Shown one piece after another: positions 37,994-49,737 of a stretch of DNA of 64,000 bases. A model generated the notes under the pieces. It had not been told where the DNA came from and did not search any database. It saw nothing but the letters and a program-made list of their open reading frames with translations. The stretch comes from Amaranthus tricolor (taxonomy: Eukaryota > Streptophyta > Magnoliopsida > Caryophyllales > Amaranthaceae), in NCBI RefSeq assembly GCF_026212465.1, contig NC_080050.1, positions 31,863,570 through 31,927,569 of the forward strand. Direction: 5' to 3'. A program made the position numbers and the translations under genes. Position 1 is the stretch's first letter, and the number at the start of each line of letters is the position of its first letter.

Positions 37994-39526
37994 TACATTA
38001 AACAATATTTTAATATTTTAATATCAGAAGTTGATTATGCAAAAAATCGCAGGTTTAAATTTCATCTACCCTTTAATAAAATATTTAGCATTATGTATTA
38101 GACTCGAACTAGCTAGCTAAAACGAATTATTTTTTTATTATTTTAATAGTATATGTAATTTAATGAGTCATCTTAATTACATAATTATATACTACTTCGT
38201 CCTTTTAAATTTGTTACTTTGTTGCCTTTTGTATCATAGTATCTTTTTAAGTTTAATGTAGCAAAATTTATTCATAATCTATCTGTATTACGCCTCTTCA
38301 CATAAGAGTCCTTTCAGTTACAATATGATTTTATAGCATATATCCTCTTTATATATAATGTTAAAAACTCCGTTTAAACTAATAATAAAGGATAAATAAG
38401 ATTTAAAACAATAACCTTATACTACCAAAATGGTTTGGATACCATATCAAATAACATATTTAATTATTATTATAGTCCCACTATTCTTTAATATAAAGGA
38501 ACAATAGTAATATTTGGCCGGACACTTTAATAACGTCAAATAGAAAAATTAATATATAAACCAAAATTTTAAGTTTTAAGGACCACTTAAGATTCAATAA
38601 TATATTAATTATTTAACCAATGCACTAAATTCTATGTGCCATGATGTATATGAAGTATTTTTTTAAAAAATGGGTTTTGGTGTCAAAAATGAATAAAATT
38701 AGGATTATAGTAATAATATAAGTTAATAACCACGATCTATAAAAAAATAAACGAGAGTTTCAATGCGTTGACCCTATCATGAGTTGAATTGGTGCTAAAT
38801 GTCAAAGAGATGGTGATCCACTTAGTCTATGCTTGGTTTGTTGTAGATTGAACCCCTCAACAAAATAACAATATATACCCTCCATTTTTTATATTATTAA
38901 ATTAATTTAGTTAAATATATAATTAAGATTCAATCAATATGAAAAAAATATATGGTAGATATTTTGAATGCACGAGAAATTAGTAATGGACCCAAATTTA
39001 ACCACAATAAATTTAATTTTTTACGATATTGAATTATTTAGTGGTATTAAAGAATGTCATTGATTTATATTTTTAGTGTAATAATTATTTATTTTTATTA
39101 TAAGTTCCATTATAAAATGATTTGGTAACACTTTATTTGGTCTTTAGTGGCATATGTAATTATTACTATAGTCTATAGTTGCATTTATGAGAAATATCAC
39201 TAGATCCTATGTCGCAAAAATTTTTAGTATGATTTTTTATTATATAAACTATATAAACTAAATCTAAAGTAGTGACATTTAAATATCACTAAATCTACTA
39301 TATAAACTATTAAAACATTTAAAGTAGTGACATTTAAATTAAATGCCATTAAATATATCCCACTAAAAGAAAATTATGTTTTAGTGTTTTTGCACCAATG
39401 AACGTATGTGTGCACAAGTGATTATTTGTGTACGCATGCTAAAAATGAGAGGTATGAAAAATAAGTGAGATATATAGGCTCTTATAAAAATTATGCTATA
39501 TATATACTAGTAATAAATATTAATCA

Positions 39527-39640
39527 TGAGAATCGAGTCTTGTCTCAGTTGAAGTGAATACCGTCTTTCTCAGATAAGGTTCAAAGATCGAATCTCACTT
39601 AAACCTCTCCTTTTCTCGGCCTACTCTGTAATAAAAAAAA
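39527..39640 (+). mobile_element. tRNA-derived SINE, plus-strand copy
   Basis: Begins GAGAATCGAGTCTTGTCTCAGTTG (A-box-like), carries GGTTCAAAGATCGAATCTC (degenerate B-box), then CTCGGCCTACTCTG and an A-run. The order matches the minus-strand copy at 26338-26440. Confidence 0.68.
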
Positions 39641-41419
39641 ATACTCATCATCTTTATGATATGACTCGATTCTCATTGTCTACGTGATAGAATATATGAT
39701 GGATGGCTTATGTTAAGCCAAGTGTAATCCAATTAAGTCATCTTTGATGAATCCAAAAAATTGTTAGAAAATGAAAATTCAAAGCCCATGTGCATGTAAG
39801 CATAACATCACTAACTTAAGAAATCATAATGCAAATCAAAGAGGCCAGAGTAGTATATATTTATAAGTTATTATGGCCGTCGATTAGCATGTGAAAACGG
39901 TATCAGAGGGGCCTTAAAAATCTATTTTTATACTTATTTGATTATTGCAAGCACATGTATATTATTTTACACGAGAGTAATCAAATAATAAAGAGTTAAA
40001 TATTATTAATGTAATCAATGAAGAGATTTTATCATATTTTAGTATTTTAATTTGTTTTTCTATAAAATATAAGAATTTGTAACATAAAATTTGACACGGG
40101 ACTTTAAAAATGTAGGAGACATGTAAGTCATGTTCATGTATTTGTATTTATAAGTATTAGAGACATCATAGTGGTTACATTCAGATTGTTTTGTACGTCT
40201 AAAAATAAGTGATGGAGCAATAAGGTACGTGATCTCCACTCTGCATGACTAAACATATAGCTAATAAATAAGTAATCGCTGAAATTTGTATTGAATTTTA
40301 TTTTCTAATGTTTTACTTGAAATAGTATTTGTGAGATGAGGACACAATAAATTAATCATAAATTTAGCACTTTTCTTCTATATATAGTTCATAAATTAAT
40401 TGTTTTCTATCATCTTTAAGGTTAGTTTTGTTTAATTATATTTAGCTATTAATAATTTAATATTTAATGGACTTATCTCTATGTTAAACATCTAGAAAAA
40501 TCACAATGAAGAAATAAAGATTGATTTAGGTTTTAAAATACTTGATTTGTATTGAATAATAATGAGAGGTACGTACTACCTCTATCTATACAAGTAATAA
40601 GGACTAAAATAAGAAAATAAAATATTAACTTAAACCTAAATAATTAGGAAACAAATTAAACTTAATATTCTAAATATTAAAAATATTTTAATTTCCTAAA
40701 ACATAATATTCTGAAATAATATCTTTATTTTATTCTATTTCTTTTTTTCCTATACTCCCCCTCAAGTTAGGTCTCGGGATCACCGAATCTGAACTTGCAC
40801 AATTTTTAACTCTTCAAATCCATTCGCCTTTAGTAGAAAGTCCGCTAGTTGATCTTTTGATTTAACAAATGACATTTTGATGATCTCTTCGGTAAATTTG
40901 TCATAGTTGATTTTTTATTTTTTGACTTTGGATAAAAGGTCATAATATAAGTTGGGTTAGTTTAATTTTTGTTTTGGGTCAACAATTTGGATTTTAGAGT
41001 TTTTGATTAATTGAGATTTAAAGATAAAATTGGGTTGATTTTGTTTAAAGGGTAGATAGGTAGAAGATATGGGTTGGTCGGTTAGTTTGCGGGTCAGTGG
41101 ATTGGGAGCTTGCAATCTGGGTAGTTTTAGATTAGACAAGGGTAACAAATGAGTAGCTTTCATATAAAACTCATTTTTTGGAAATATACTTTTAATTTTT
41201 ATATCTGATCTTTCTTTCTCTACTGATTTTTGAGATTCTGAGTTTGTGGGTTCAAAAATTTAGTTATCCTTACTTACTTCTCCCTTTGAAGAACCTTTCT
41301 TGGGGTGCTTTTTGGGTTGAGGTTCCGATGTTTTTGCTTCTGGTTCGTTTGTCCCTTCTTCTTTTCAAATTTGATTTTTGTCTTTCTCTTTACTCTCCCT
41401 TTCACCATTGACTTGCGTA

Positions 41420-42656
41420 CAGGGGCGGATCTAATAGGCTCCTGCCCGCAGGTGACCTCACTGACATTTTAAAAAAAGTTTTAAATTTAAAATAAACTGC
41501 TACCGCAAGGGGAATTGGACGTGCGACCCTGCGCATCAATGAATTTGTTTGCAGTCGCTGCCTACTGGCACACATAATTTCAGTGTAAGATTGTGAAAAT
41601 CAATTACATATATATCTTTTTATTTTAATGAACAGTAAATAAAACTCACAATGCCGAATGCACGAAATCACTCACATTATTAGGGCATAAACCAATCAAA
41701 CGCCAAGTCACCAAACACCACTGTTCACAACTGTGTCGTGGGTCTGTTATCTGTTGTCTGCACCGTCATCGCCGCCCACAAGGCTGCTACCGTGAACCGC
41801 TAGTTTCCAGTTGCCACTAGCCCACCACCAACACATTCAATTTTATAAATTATAGTTAACTTTAATCAAAGGTGTGATTTTGTAATTAATACAATAAATT
41901 TTGCAAATTATAGTCAACTATATATGATAATATAATCTTAATTAATTACAATTACTATCAATTTTTTGAATAAATTAGATATAAGTTCTTGATTAATTGA
42001 TTATTGTTTTCGATTAATTTCAGTTATTATCAATTTTTTAAATAAGATGTATATATAAGTAGTACTTTTTCGTTTTCTAATCTTCTTTCCATCTGAAATA
42101 TTTCACCTTAAGGAGAGAAAAATTTAATTAATATTTTTAAGATATATTTAGATGATAAAATATATCTATGTAAAATCTCGTTAAGTTCGTCTTAATGTAT
42201 ACTTTTTTATTATATATTTTTTATAATTTTTTATTATGTGTATTTAGAGATATTGAGATTTAAAATTTACTTTGAAAATTGTGTAAAAAGTAAATGAGAA
42301 GAACAAAAAAAACGGAGGGGTAATTGTTTGGTTATTTATTTAAGTATGTTCTTGAATAATTGATTCTTCTAAATTATTTATTTACATTACAAATTTACAA
42401 AAGGTGAATTTCTTTTCATAAAAATTTCTATTAATAATTGTTGATTAGTGATATACAATTGTTTAATATGTATAGAGATCAAAGTGTCATTCATAGAAAA
42501 ATACTTAAAAACATAAATTTTTAAATGAATTGTTCAAAAAAATATTCTTTTATAGGATTAAATTGAAAATATTTTTTTTTGCATTAATGATTTTTCATTA
42601 AATTATGATTTTAACGATTGTGCTCTCACTGACTTTGAGTTCTGGGTCCGTCACTG
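41420..42656. mobile_element. Non-autonomous hAT element nested in the copia element
   Basis: A 1237-bp block flanked by a perfect 8-bp target duplication CTTGCGTA (41412-41419 and 42657-42664). Terminal inverted repeats are CAGGGGCGGATCTA on the left and CAGTGACGGACCCA on the right (reverse complement). Removing it restores the reading frame through the copia gag linker (..EDVNTQ / VNGERE..). No transposase is seen. It holds a Stowaway MITE. Confidence 0.9.
42065..42320. mobile_element. Stowaway-type MITE nested in the hAT element
   Basis: Right end CGGAGGGG before a TA, with a degenerate left end CTTTTTCGTTTTC after a TA. Internal blocks (AAATCTCGTTAAGTTCGTCTTAATG) match the copy near 54688. 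This gives a third level of nesting. Confidence 0.72.
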
Positions 42657-43557
42657 CTTGCGTATTCACGTCTTCTATATTACTCCCCCTCGCGACCTCA
42701 CGCTCGATGGTGCCATTGACGGAAGTTAGCAAAATTGGCCCGTATAGAGTATGAATCCAAGTCCATAATTCATGGACAGTAGTAGTGAATGAAATAACAA
42801 GGTCGATAATGTCAAAGTTAATACATGCGAGAATCCATGACATAACCTTGCTATCATATTGTTTCCATTGTGGACCACTTGGAGTTTGTATCAATTTTTG
42901 GTTTCTTTTTTTGGAAAAGGAGAACAATTTGTTCAACTTCTGCCAATGAAAACATTATGTTTTCCATCTGATTTTGGTTTGATTGGTTTTGTTTTGATTT
43001 GTTTTTTGTTTGGATCGATTTTGGTCAATAATGATCAATGATAAAATACCGATAGAGTTTTTCCGTCCAGCAAAACCTGACGGCTCTGATATCATGTAGA
43101 AAATTATAATGCGGAAATAAAGATTGATTTAAGTTTTGAATACTTGATTTGTATTGAACAATAATGAGAGGTACTACATATATTTATACAAGTAATAAGG
43201 ACTAAAATAAGGAAACAAAATATTAACTTGACCGTAAACAACAACGAACAAAAACATCAATGTTAGAGCCGTAAACCCAAAATGTTAAAGTTGACAGCTA
43301 TATAATCCAATATATCAGTTTTAATGGTCATGCATATCTCACTAATAAATAATTAATTAAATAAATTTAAATATAACCATAACAACAATCATATAAATCA
43401 ATTACAATAATAAAGTACATAAAATACAATACTCGACCAACCAAAAAAGAAAATAATGTAACATACATATAAACTCGTAATGGTAGGAAAAATAGATACG
43501 TTGGCGAGTGCGACTACGTATACGTAGTAGTACAAAGTAGGTTTAAGAAAATTTGAT

Positions 43558-43839
43558 TCAAGGGCACTTGCGTTTGCCACCATGGGTCTTCTGGTTGTAG
43601 TAGCAAGGGCAGAGTTCTTGGTTGCCGGAAGTGCCAGGTGGGACACATAGACACCGCGCGCAGCAAGTGCCGCATGCCCTGTGGCATAGATTCGGCCTCC
43701 TGCTCAATCGGCATCTAGCCGCACATGCTGCTCCACAATCTGTATCAGAGGAGTCTCAGAAGTATGAAAACTCAAAAAAACAGAGTTGCTTCGAGACCAA
43801 ATTTCATGTGGCCTCAAACCCTCGAGGCCTCGACTATAT

Positions 43840-43886
<47 letters not shown>

Positions 43887-44792
43887 TCTCTAAGTTCCTA
43901 CTTTTAATAGAAGTTACATCTACAACGTGAATTTCATTAGTAGATCTGATATTTATACAACCTTGTAATTAATCGAACTCGATTTTAAAATTATATAAAT
44001 ATTAATTTGGATACAAAAATAAATTTTAAAATGATCCGAAATAATTGAAACAAAATCAATTTAATGACCTAAATGAACACCTCTAAACACTATAGTTAGC
44101 AATTCAGCATACAAAAAATGGATACGTACTTATGCCAAGAAGGGACCTCTTTGGACCGCTGTTCTCAATGATCTGCAAGAGCCAAATTAATATTAACATT
44201 TAATCAGTAGTAAGGATTAGGTTGAAACTTGAAAGTAATAAAGGAGTTTGTAGATATATTTTTATTACTACTTATATTTGTATTGTTTTTTCAGGAAAAA
44301 AAATAAAACAAACAAATAAATAAACCAAAAATGTCTAGTAACCTTTATATTTTTTGGCAGAAAAAAAATAAAATGTTTATTATTAAAATTAACAATGTTA
44401 GTATATATAGTACGGAATAGTAATACAAATAGATAGATAGATGCATGTGATAGATTTTTATGGTTTACAACAATATGATGGTGAGAAATAATAAGTATAA
44501 AATACTTATTTATAGGAGAAATAAGTAAACATATATATAGAAAATACGTACATATATTTTTTTGTGTTTTTTTATTTTCGATGTTTGCATAATGAATAAA
44601 GTATGCACTATTCATTTGTCAACTTTGTAACCATGCACGCATCTTCACTTTTCAATTTATATAAGAAAAGCATCATTAAGATTCAAGGATTTTATTGTTT
44701 TGTTTTAATGCATTACTTTATATACTATCTTATTCACAAATATTATTAATTAATTAGCGTATTAGGAGAAAATAGTGCAAAAATAAAAAACA

Positions 44793-44866
<74 letters not shown>

Positions 44867-44973
44867 ATATTATTATATTATTACTATAATATTACCTCTT
44901 GATGAGTTTCAACCACATTAAGAAGGAAAAGTGAGAGGATAAAAGTAGCAATGAGAAGCTTAGAAATGGCCAT
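43558..44973 (-). CDS. GASA/snakin cysteine-rich secreted peptide
   Basis: Small secreted gibberellin-regulated (snakin/GASA) peptide, a family with roles in growth and antimicrobial defence. Exons (minus): 44973-44896, 44172-44130, 43739-43558, closing to 100 residues. Residues 1 to about 23 (MAISKLLIATFILSLFLLNVVET) are a signal peptide. A short variable linker follows (residues 24-40). The GASA domain holds all 12 conserved cysteines, from C42 (NCGAACAARCRLS) through RPNLCHRACGTCCARCLCVPPGTSGNQELCPCYY to the C-terminal THGGKRKCP. The intron layout, with a tiny 43-base middle exon, is normal for the family. It lies just right of the degraded copia element. The mature domain is intact, so a working gene is likely. 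Confidence 0.93.
43841..43887. repeat. (ATT)n microsatellite in GASA intron 2
   Basis: About 15 trinucleotide units about 100 bases upstream of the acceptor of exon 3. Confidence 0.95.
44796..44862. repeat. (TA)n microsatellite in GASA intron 1
   Basis: About 33 TA units, self-complementary and able to form a hairpin, some 35 bases downstream of the exon 1 donor. Confidence 0.95.
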
Positions 44974-45083
44974 TATTAATAAAAACTTACTATAAACAGA
45001 AAGAGCTTGTGTTTATAATTAGGAGGCTTGTATTTGGTAATATTATTAAGTTTAAAGTGAAGAAGAAAATTGTAAGTGAAGGC

Positions 45084-45094
45084 ATTATTTATAG
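45084..45094 (-). promoter_or_regulatory. TATA box of the GASA gene
   Basis: CTATAAATAAT on the minus strand, about 115 bases upstream of the GASA ATG, a normal distance for a plant TATA box with a short leader. Confidence 0.6.
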
Positions 45095-45308
45095 TGGGGA
45101 AAAAGAAGAAAATGTGGTGATAAATGCAAAGGAGGATACAGCTAACAAATGAAAGCTAAGCAAAGCATTAACCATAAATCTTATACAACAAAAATACAAA
45201 AGTAGCAAATACAAAAATGAAACAGTGCATTTTAGTGGGTGAAAAGTATTGAATTGAACTGGCATTTTATTCAGTTTTTAGAAGTCTTTTATTATGAGAA
45301 GGTTAGAT

Positions 45309-46625
45309 TAGTTCTTGGACCTTCTTTATTGAACAAAAAGCAGCCTCCTACCAATCATCAATTTAGACTCGCATCTGTTTAGGCTATCACTGTTTAGACT
45401 ATTAATATTGAATTGTGTAACATGCAACATAGTCCATAAAAAAGGGTATATTAGTTCTTGGAGCTTCTTTAATGAACAAAAAGCAGTCTCCTACCTAGGG
45501 ATGGGCAAGGGTCTAAGACCCTACCCGGACCCTATTGGACCCTACCCTTTTTTAAGGGTAAGGGTCTGGGTCCGGGTCCAAAAAATATTATAAGGTTTCG
45601 GGTCCAGGTAGACTCAGATTTGACTCTTTTTATTTTTTATATTTTTAATTTTTTCTGAGTTGGAGAGTATAATTTGTAACATTTGAGAAAATAAATTAAG
45701 CGTAAGTATAAAATAATATTTAATCCCTCCTCATTTTATTTAATGTGTTTTTTCCATAATTTTTTTTTCTTTTGCCAAAACAAAGATTAGAATTTTCATT
45801 ATCCTAACACTATTCATCGGTTGATTCTTGAAGTTATTGTTATTGAATCTAAAATTAACTATTGATTTTATTGGTTTTCTTGATGCCATATTTTGGTGTT
45901 CTTGAAATTCTATTGAATTTGTTTGCTTATCGACCTGTTCGGAGTTTTAAATGGTTTTCATTCATTCTTGAAAGAATTCTTTTGCCAATTGTCATCTGAT
46001 TGAATTTATACTATACTCGAAGTAATTAAGCAAGCGACAATGCTGCCATGATGCTAAATCCAGATGAAAACATTGAGTGTTCTTTAAGGGTCTAAACATT
46101 TCACAAGGATATGCATTTAAGGGTATGGTTCTAGACCCTAAGGGTCCGGGTCTAGACCCTTATTAGGGTCAGGGTCTAAATTTTTAAACCCTTAATATCA
46201 GGGTTTGGGTCTGGACCCTACTCTAAAATTAGGGTCCGAATCCGGGTAGGGTCCAGATCCGACCCATACCCTTAATGCCCATCCCTACTCCTACCAACTA
46301 GGGGAATGCAGACTTGAATCTGTTTGGGTTATGATTGGGTCATTTAACTTAGAATCTTATATATATTGAATTGTATAACATATAACAATATAGCAAATTC
46401 CATAGGCATAGAGAAAGTTATATAATAGTTCTTAGAGCTTCTTTAATGAACAAAATGCAGCCTCCTTTTAATCAAGGGAATCCAAACTCAAGTTTATTTA
46501 CACTATATACGACCGTGTTATTTGACTTAGAATTCTATTAATATTGAATTTTTATAACAAATAGCATACAAAATGAAAGTTAAGTTGATTAAGCATACCT
46601 CTACGCTAACATCTTAGTTTCGCCA
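45309..46625. repeat. Tandem array of about 143-200-bp units, split by a hAT element
   Basis: Three diverged copies of a unit starting TAGTTCTTGG and containing CTTCTTTAxTGAACAAAA.GCAGCCTCCT and TTAATATTGAATTGTGTAACAT. They begin near 45309, 45452 and 46426. The middle copy is interrupted by the hAT element at 45496-46287. A further single relative lies near 60264-60420. Confidence 0.78.
45496..46287. mobile_element. Non-autonomous hAT element, TAGGG-type ends
   Basis: A 792-bp element flanked by the perfect 8-bp direct repeat CTCCTACC (45488-45495 and 46288-46295). Terminal inverted repeats are TAGGGATGGGCA and TGCCCATCCCTA. Subterminal regions are packed with AGGGTC/GGGTCC and their complements, as often seen where hAT transposases bind. 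No transposase coding sequence. Confidence 0.9.
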
Positions 46626-49103
46626 CTGCTATCAACTTCTTTTTTTCTATAAAATTTTCTAATAAAGTAATTGGGCCAATAATGATAATAGCCCAAAGTT
46701 CAAAAATTTTTAATTCAATAAATTATTATATAATCTCACCATAAAACGTTTCATATAAAATTACTAAAATATAAACTCAATCGATCATTTCACACCTAAT
46801 ATCATGCATAAACTATTTAACTTGGATTACATCCAAAACCCAGTTATTTAAAAGCCTAAGCTCTAATACTCTATTAATTAATTAATGATACTTTTTTAGG
46901 AAAATTATATTATTCTAAACCATATCTATTAACTTATGACCTAATTTAAGCATTAACACATGCTACTCACCAACGTAACAGTCATCATCAAGTAACCATT
47001 GACAAATTAAATTACAGCTATTGCTTCATTCATTACAATCTTACTCTTAAAGGAATTACACTAAAATGACATTAGTTTTGGTTTTTCTAGTGTGAGTTTT
47101 GAGAATGGCATTAGGTTTTGTTTATCTTTTACTTTGAATTTTGAAATAATTGTACATTGGGGTAATGACTCACAAGTATAGTTAAAAGAGTTGTCTTTTT
47201 AATATTATAAGGCTTTGAGCAAAACTTTCCTCGGAAATTAATTCTTTTTGTTGTGGTGAAAATTAAATTTTATCACGATCAGGGCGTAGCTAGCTAAATG
47301 GGTTTAGAAACACACGCTCTATTGTATTTTTAATTTAGTCTCCTTAATAATTTATAGTAATACATTCTTTAAGGGATACCTAACTATCTCAAAATTAACT
47401 AAAATTTAGTTGTCAAAATAGTCTAAATGAAATTTAAGGTCTATAGTTCAAATCTTTATACAATATTTTTTTATATGTATTATAATTCTTTTTATACTAA
47501 TAATTTAATAGAGTTTATGTCTGCAAGTTATAAGTAATATTTTGCCGGGAAAACAAAACAAAAAGATTTTAACTTGTTTTAATATTATTATTTGCTAATG
47601 TACGGCTACGCCTCCTCTAAATTTTAAAACAAAAAATCTTCAGTCACTAGGTAAATCAATAATTTTCTAATTTTATTCAATTTTAATTCACTAGAAAAAT
47701 AAGAAATCATGGTTATTACTTGGTGAATTTCCAAAGAGATTAATGAATTCACAATTCTCAAGTGGCCTAAAAATGTTAAACTAATTAAACTAATGGTAAT
47801 TACTTCTTTCGTTTTGTAATATTGCAAGAAGATTATTGTACATAATAAATCATGTTGAGCCCTATTTAATATTGTCAAGTGACAGTATTTAATATTATTG
47901 TGTGACAGTAATTTCTAAGGTATTCAACCTGTACTATTACTATTTTTAAAAATAAATATACCTAATACATTGATGTCATTTGATTTTATTTTGAATCCGC
48001 CCTTGATGACACTCGTCCAAACGTTTAGGATAAGAGAGTCCTAGAAGTTAGGGCAAGTTGGAGAGTTAGACACTAGTAGCTAGGGCAGGCATCATAGAAA
48101 GGAAGGACAAAAGGCAGCCATTGATGACAGATTGAAACCTATAAGAACAGCTGTTATCAGCTCATTCAATATATCAACCTTTAATTTTCAAGTGGGATCA
48201 TCCCTGTTCTTTCACCTGATGCTGATGATTTTGTTTAATTAGGCCAATCCCACTCTTTTAGTTGCTTTCCTATAAAGCTATTTCCTTTTAATTTTGTTCC
48301 GTTCTCAACCCAAACAAAAATATATGGACCAATAAACAATTAATCAATTGGTACAAAAGTATTGTTTTTGTTTGATTATATTACCAGTATTATTAGTCAC
48401 GCTGATTTCTGATACCATATTAAGGAACTAGAGGTGTTCATTCGGTTCATCGAGTCAAATGTTTCGGAACGGTTCAAAATTGAGTCTTGCGTCCACATTG
48501 ATTTTTATATGATTTTAAATTCATTTTAAAGTTGGGTCAAGTCGATTTTGACTATAAGGTCGAGAAAATATCAAGTAGTCAGGTCAATTTTAAACAGCTT
48601 TACAAAAAACCAATTCAACCAAAAGTTTAACTTGATCGTATGTTATACTCGCTAGCCTTTGGCGTGTACGCTAGGTCATTTGTTTCTTTTGCAGGTCATA
48701 TTTAAGCCAAGGGTCTCAATATTGGCAACTTCCTTATAAGGGTATTTTATTAGTATGCTTAGTCATTCAACTTTTTTCAGAGCCTAATCATAATTAGGAA
48801 TAATTTATTATATAATGAAGAAGAAAATAATTCACCACCATATATACAAAAATTGCGAAGTGTTTTGTTTTCCTATGATGGAATATGATTGCGACTTTCT
48901 TGAACAAAATCAATTTATTGCAATTTTTATGGTTTTATTAATTATATGTGCTAAGTGAAAAAAAAAATACCAATCATGTAAGGAGTGATAGTCAGAAGTA
49001 CAACAATCATGCAAATGACAAATAACAATGATAATATATATTTTTGTTTTTTATGAGGAATAATGTGATATAATGATAAAAGATTTATTGAGTCGTTTTA
49101 TGT

Positions 49104-49182
<79 letters not shown>

Positions 49183-49737
49183 TGTAATTAGTAATTTGCT
49201 ACATCATTATTATTAAAAAGCTCTCATATTAAAAAAAAAAATAATGTTACAAAAATCATTTTAGGAAAAAAATGTATTACAATTGATCATTGATAACCAA
49301 AGATGGATGTGGGCCGAAGTAGCATGAAACGACCCGCCTGAGACACAGCACGATACAAAAAATTTTTTCCCTTCCATGATATGATTTAACACGACACAAT
49401 TTTCATAGTTATTTTTTTATGTTTGGTTGGTCAAGCAGGGCACACCACGGCTAAACTATTTGAGGTTAAAAGCTAAAAAAACGTCCTGATTGCAAATTGC
49501 ACCAGAGGCTGAAAGTGTAGTTCAAAATACGAAAATTAAAGGGATACGAATATCCCGGTTTAGATACATCCCTGGTCGAAACCAGCTTAAGTCGTTGCGA
49601 GAAACAAGTTTGTACAGAAAATTCACATTGCCGAAAAGACAAACTAACAAAAAGCACTTCATTTACTCCTTCGGGGTTTTATGTTAAACAAGGATGCATT
49701 ACTCTGATCGTTTTTGCTACATACCTAAACGCTAAAT
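46626..49737. other. Intergenic DNA between the tandem array and the ERD2-like gene
   Basis: AT-rich. A pair of GGCGTAGC/GCTACGCC words near 47282 and 47605 could be eroded transposon ends. A less AT-rich stretch at 48000-48165 with AGTTAGACACTAGTAGCTAGGGC may be an old LTR fragment. A long TA run lies at 49106-49180. No gene is supported. Confidence 0.45.
49106..49180. repeat. (TA)n microsatellite
   Basis: About 37 TA units, about 560 bases beyond the stop codon of the ERD2-like gene. Confidence 0.95.

Larger units (their letters stand above)
37644..40490. other. TIFY6 upstream intergenic region
   Basis: AT-rich DNA with an (ATT)n run at 37938-37993, a pair of AAAGTAGTGACATTTAAAT repeats near 39270-39340 and a SINE at 39527-39640. 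A search by eye for the missing TIFY6 first exon (MERDFLGL-like) on the minus strand found none. Confidence 0.5.
40491..43232 (-). mobile_element. Internally deleted Ty1/copia retroelement
   Basis: Minus-strand element. The 3' LTR is about 40491-40753 and the 5' LTR remnant 43095-43232; they share AAATAAAGATTGATTTA and the TATACAAGTAATAAGGAC block. Next to the 5' LTR is a primer site TGATATCAGAGCC (43082-43094), close to the initiator-Met tRNA type. A polypurine tract TTGAGGGGGAGT lies at 40754-40765. Inside are a gag piece (about 42700-42930: WKQYDSKVMSWILACINFDIIDLVIS..HELWTWIHTLYGP) and, near 40790-40910, an RNase H tail (MSFVKSKDQLADFLLKANGFEEL). Integrase and most of reverse transcriptase are gone. 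A hAT element splits the gag linker. Confidence 0.85.

Noticed and set aside
41420..42656. Block between copia gag pieces considered as a captured host gene
   Set aside because: Perfect 8-bp duplication and matching inverted ends identify it as a hAT element; no coding sequence inside.
43398..43930. Alternative frames over GASA exon 3
   Set aside because: Shadows of the cysteine-rich frame, which alone preserves the 12-cysteine pattern and joins in phase with the signal-peptide exon.
44796..44862. Long TA run considered as a structured RNA or replication origin
   Set aside because: A plain dinucleotide microsatellite inside a GASA intron; hairpin potential alone is not evidence of function.
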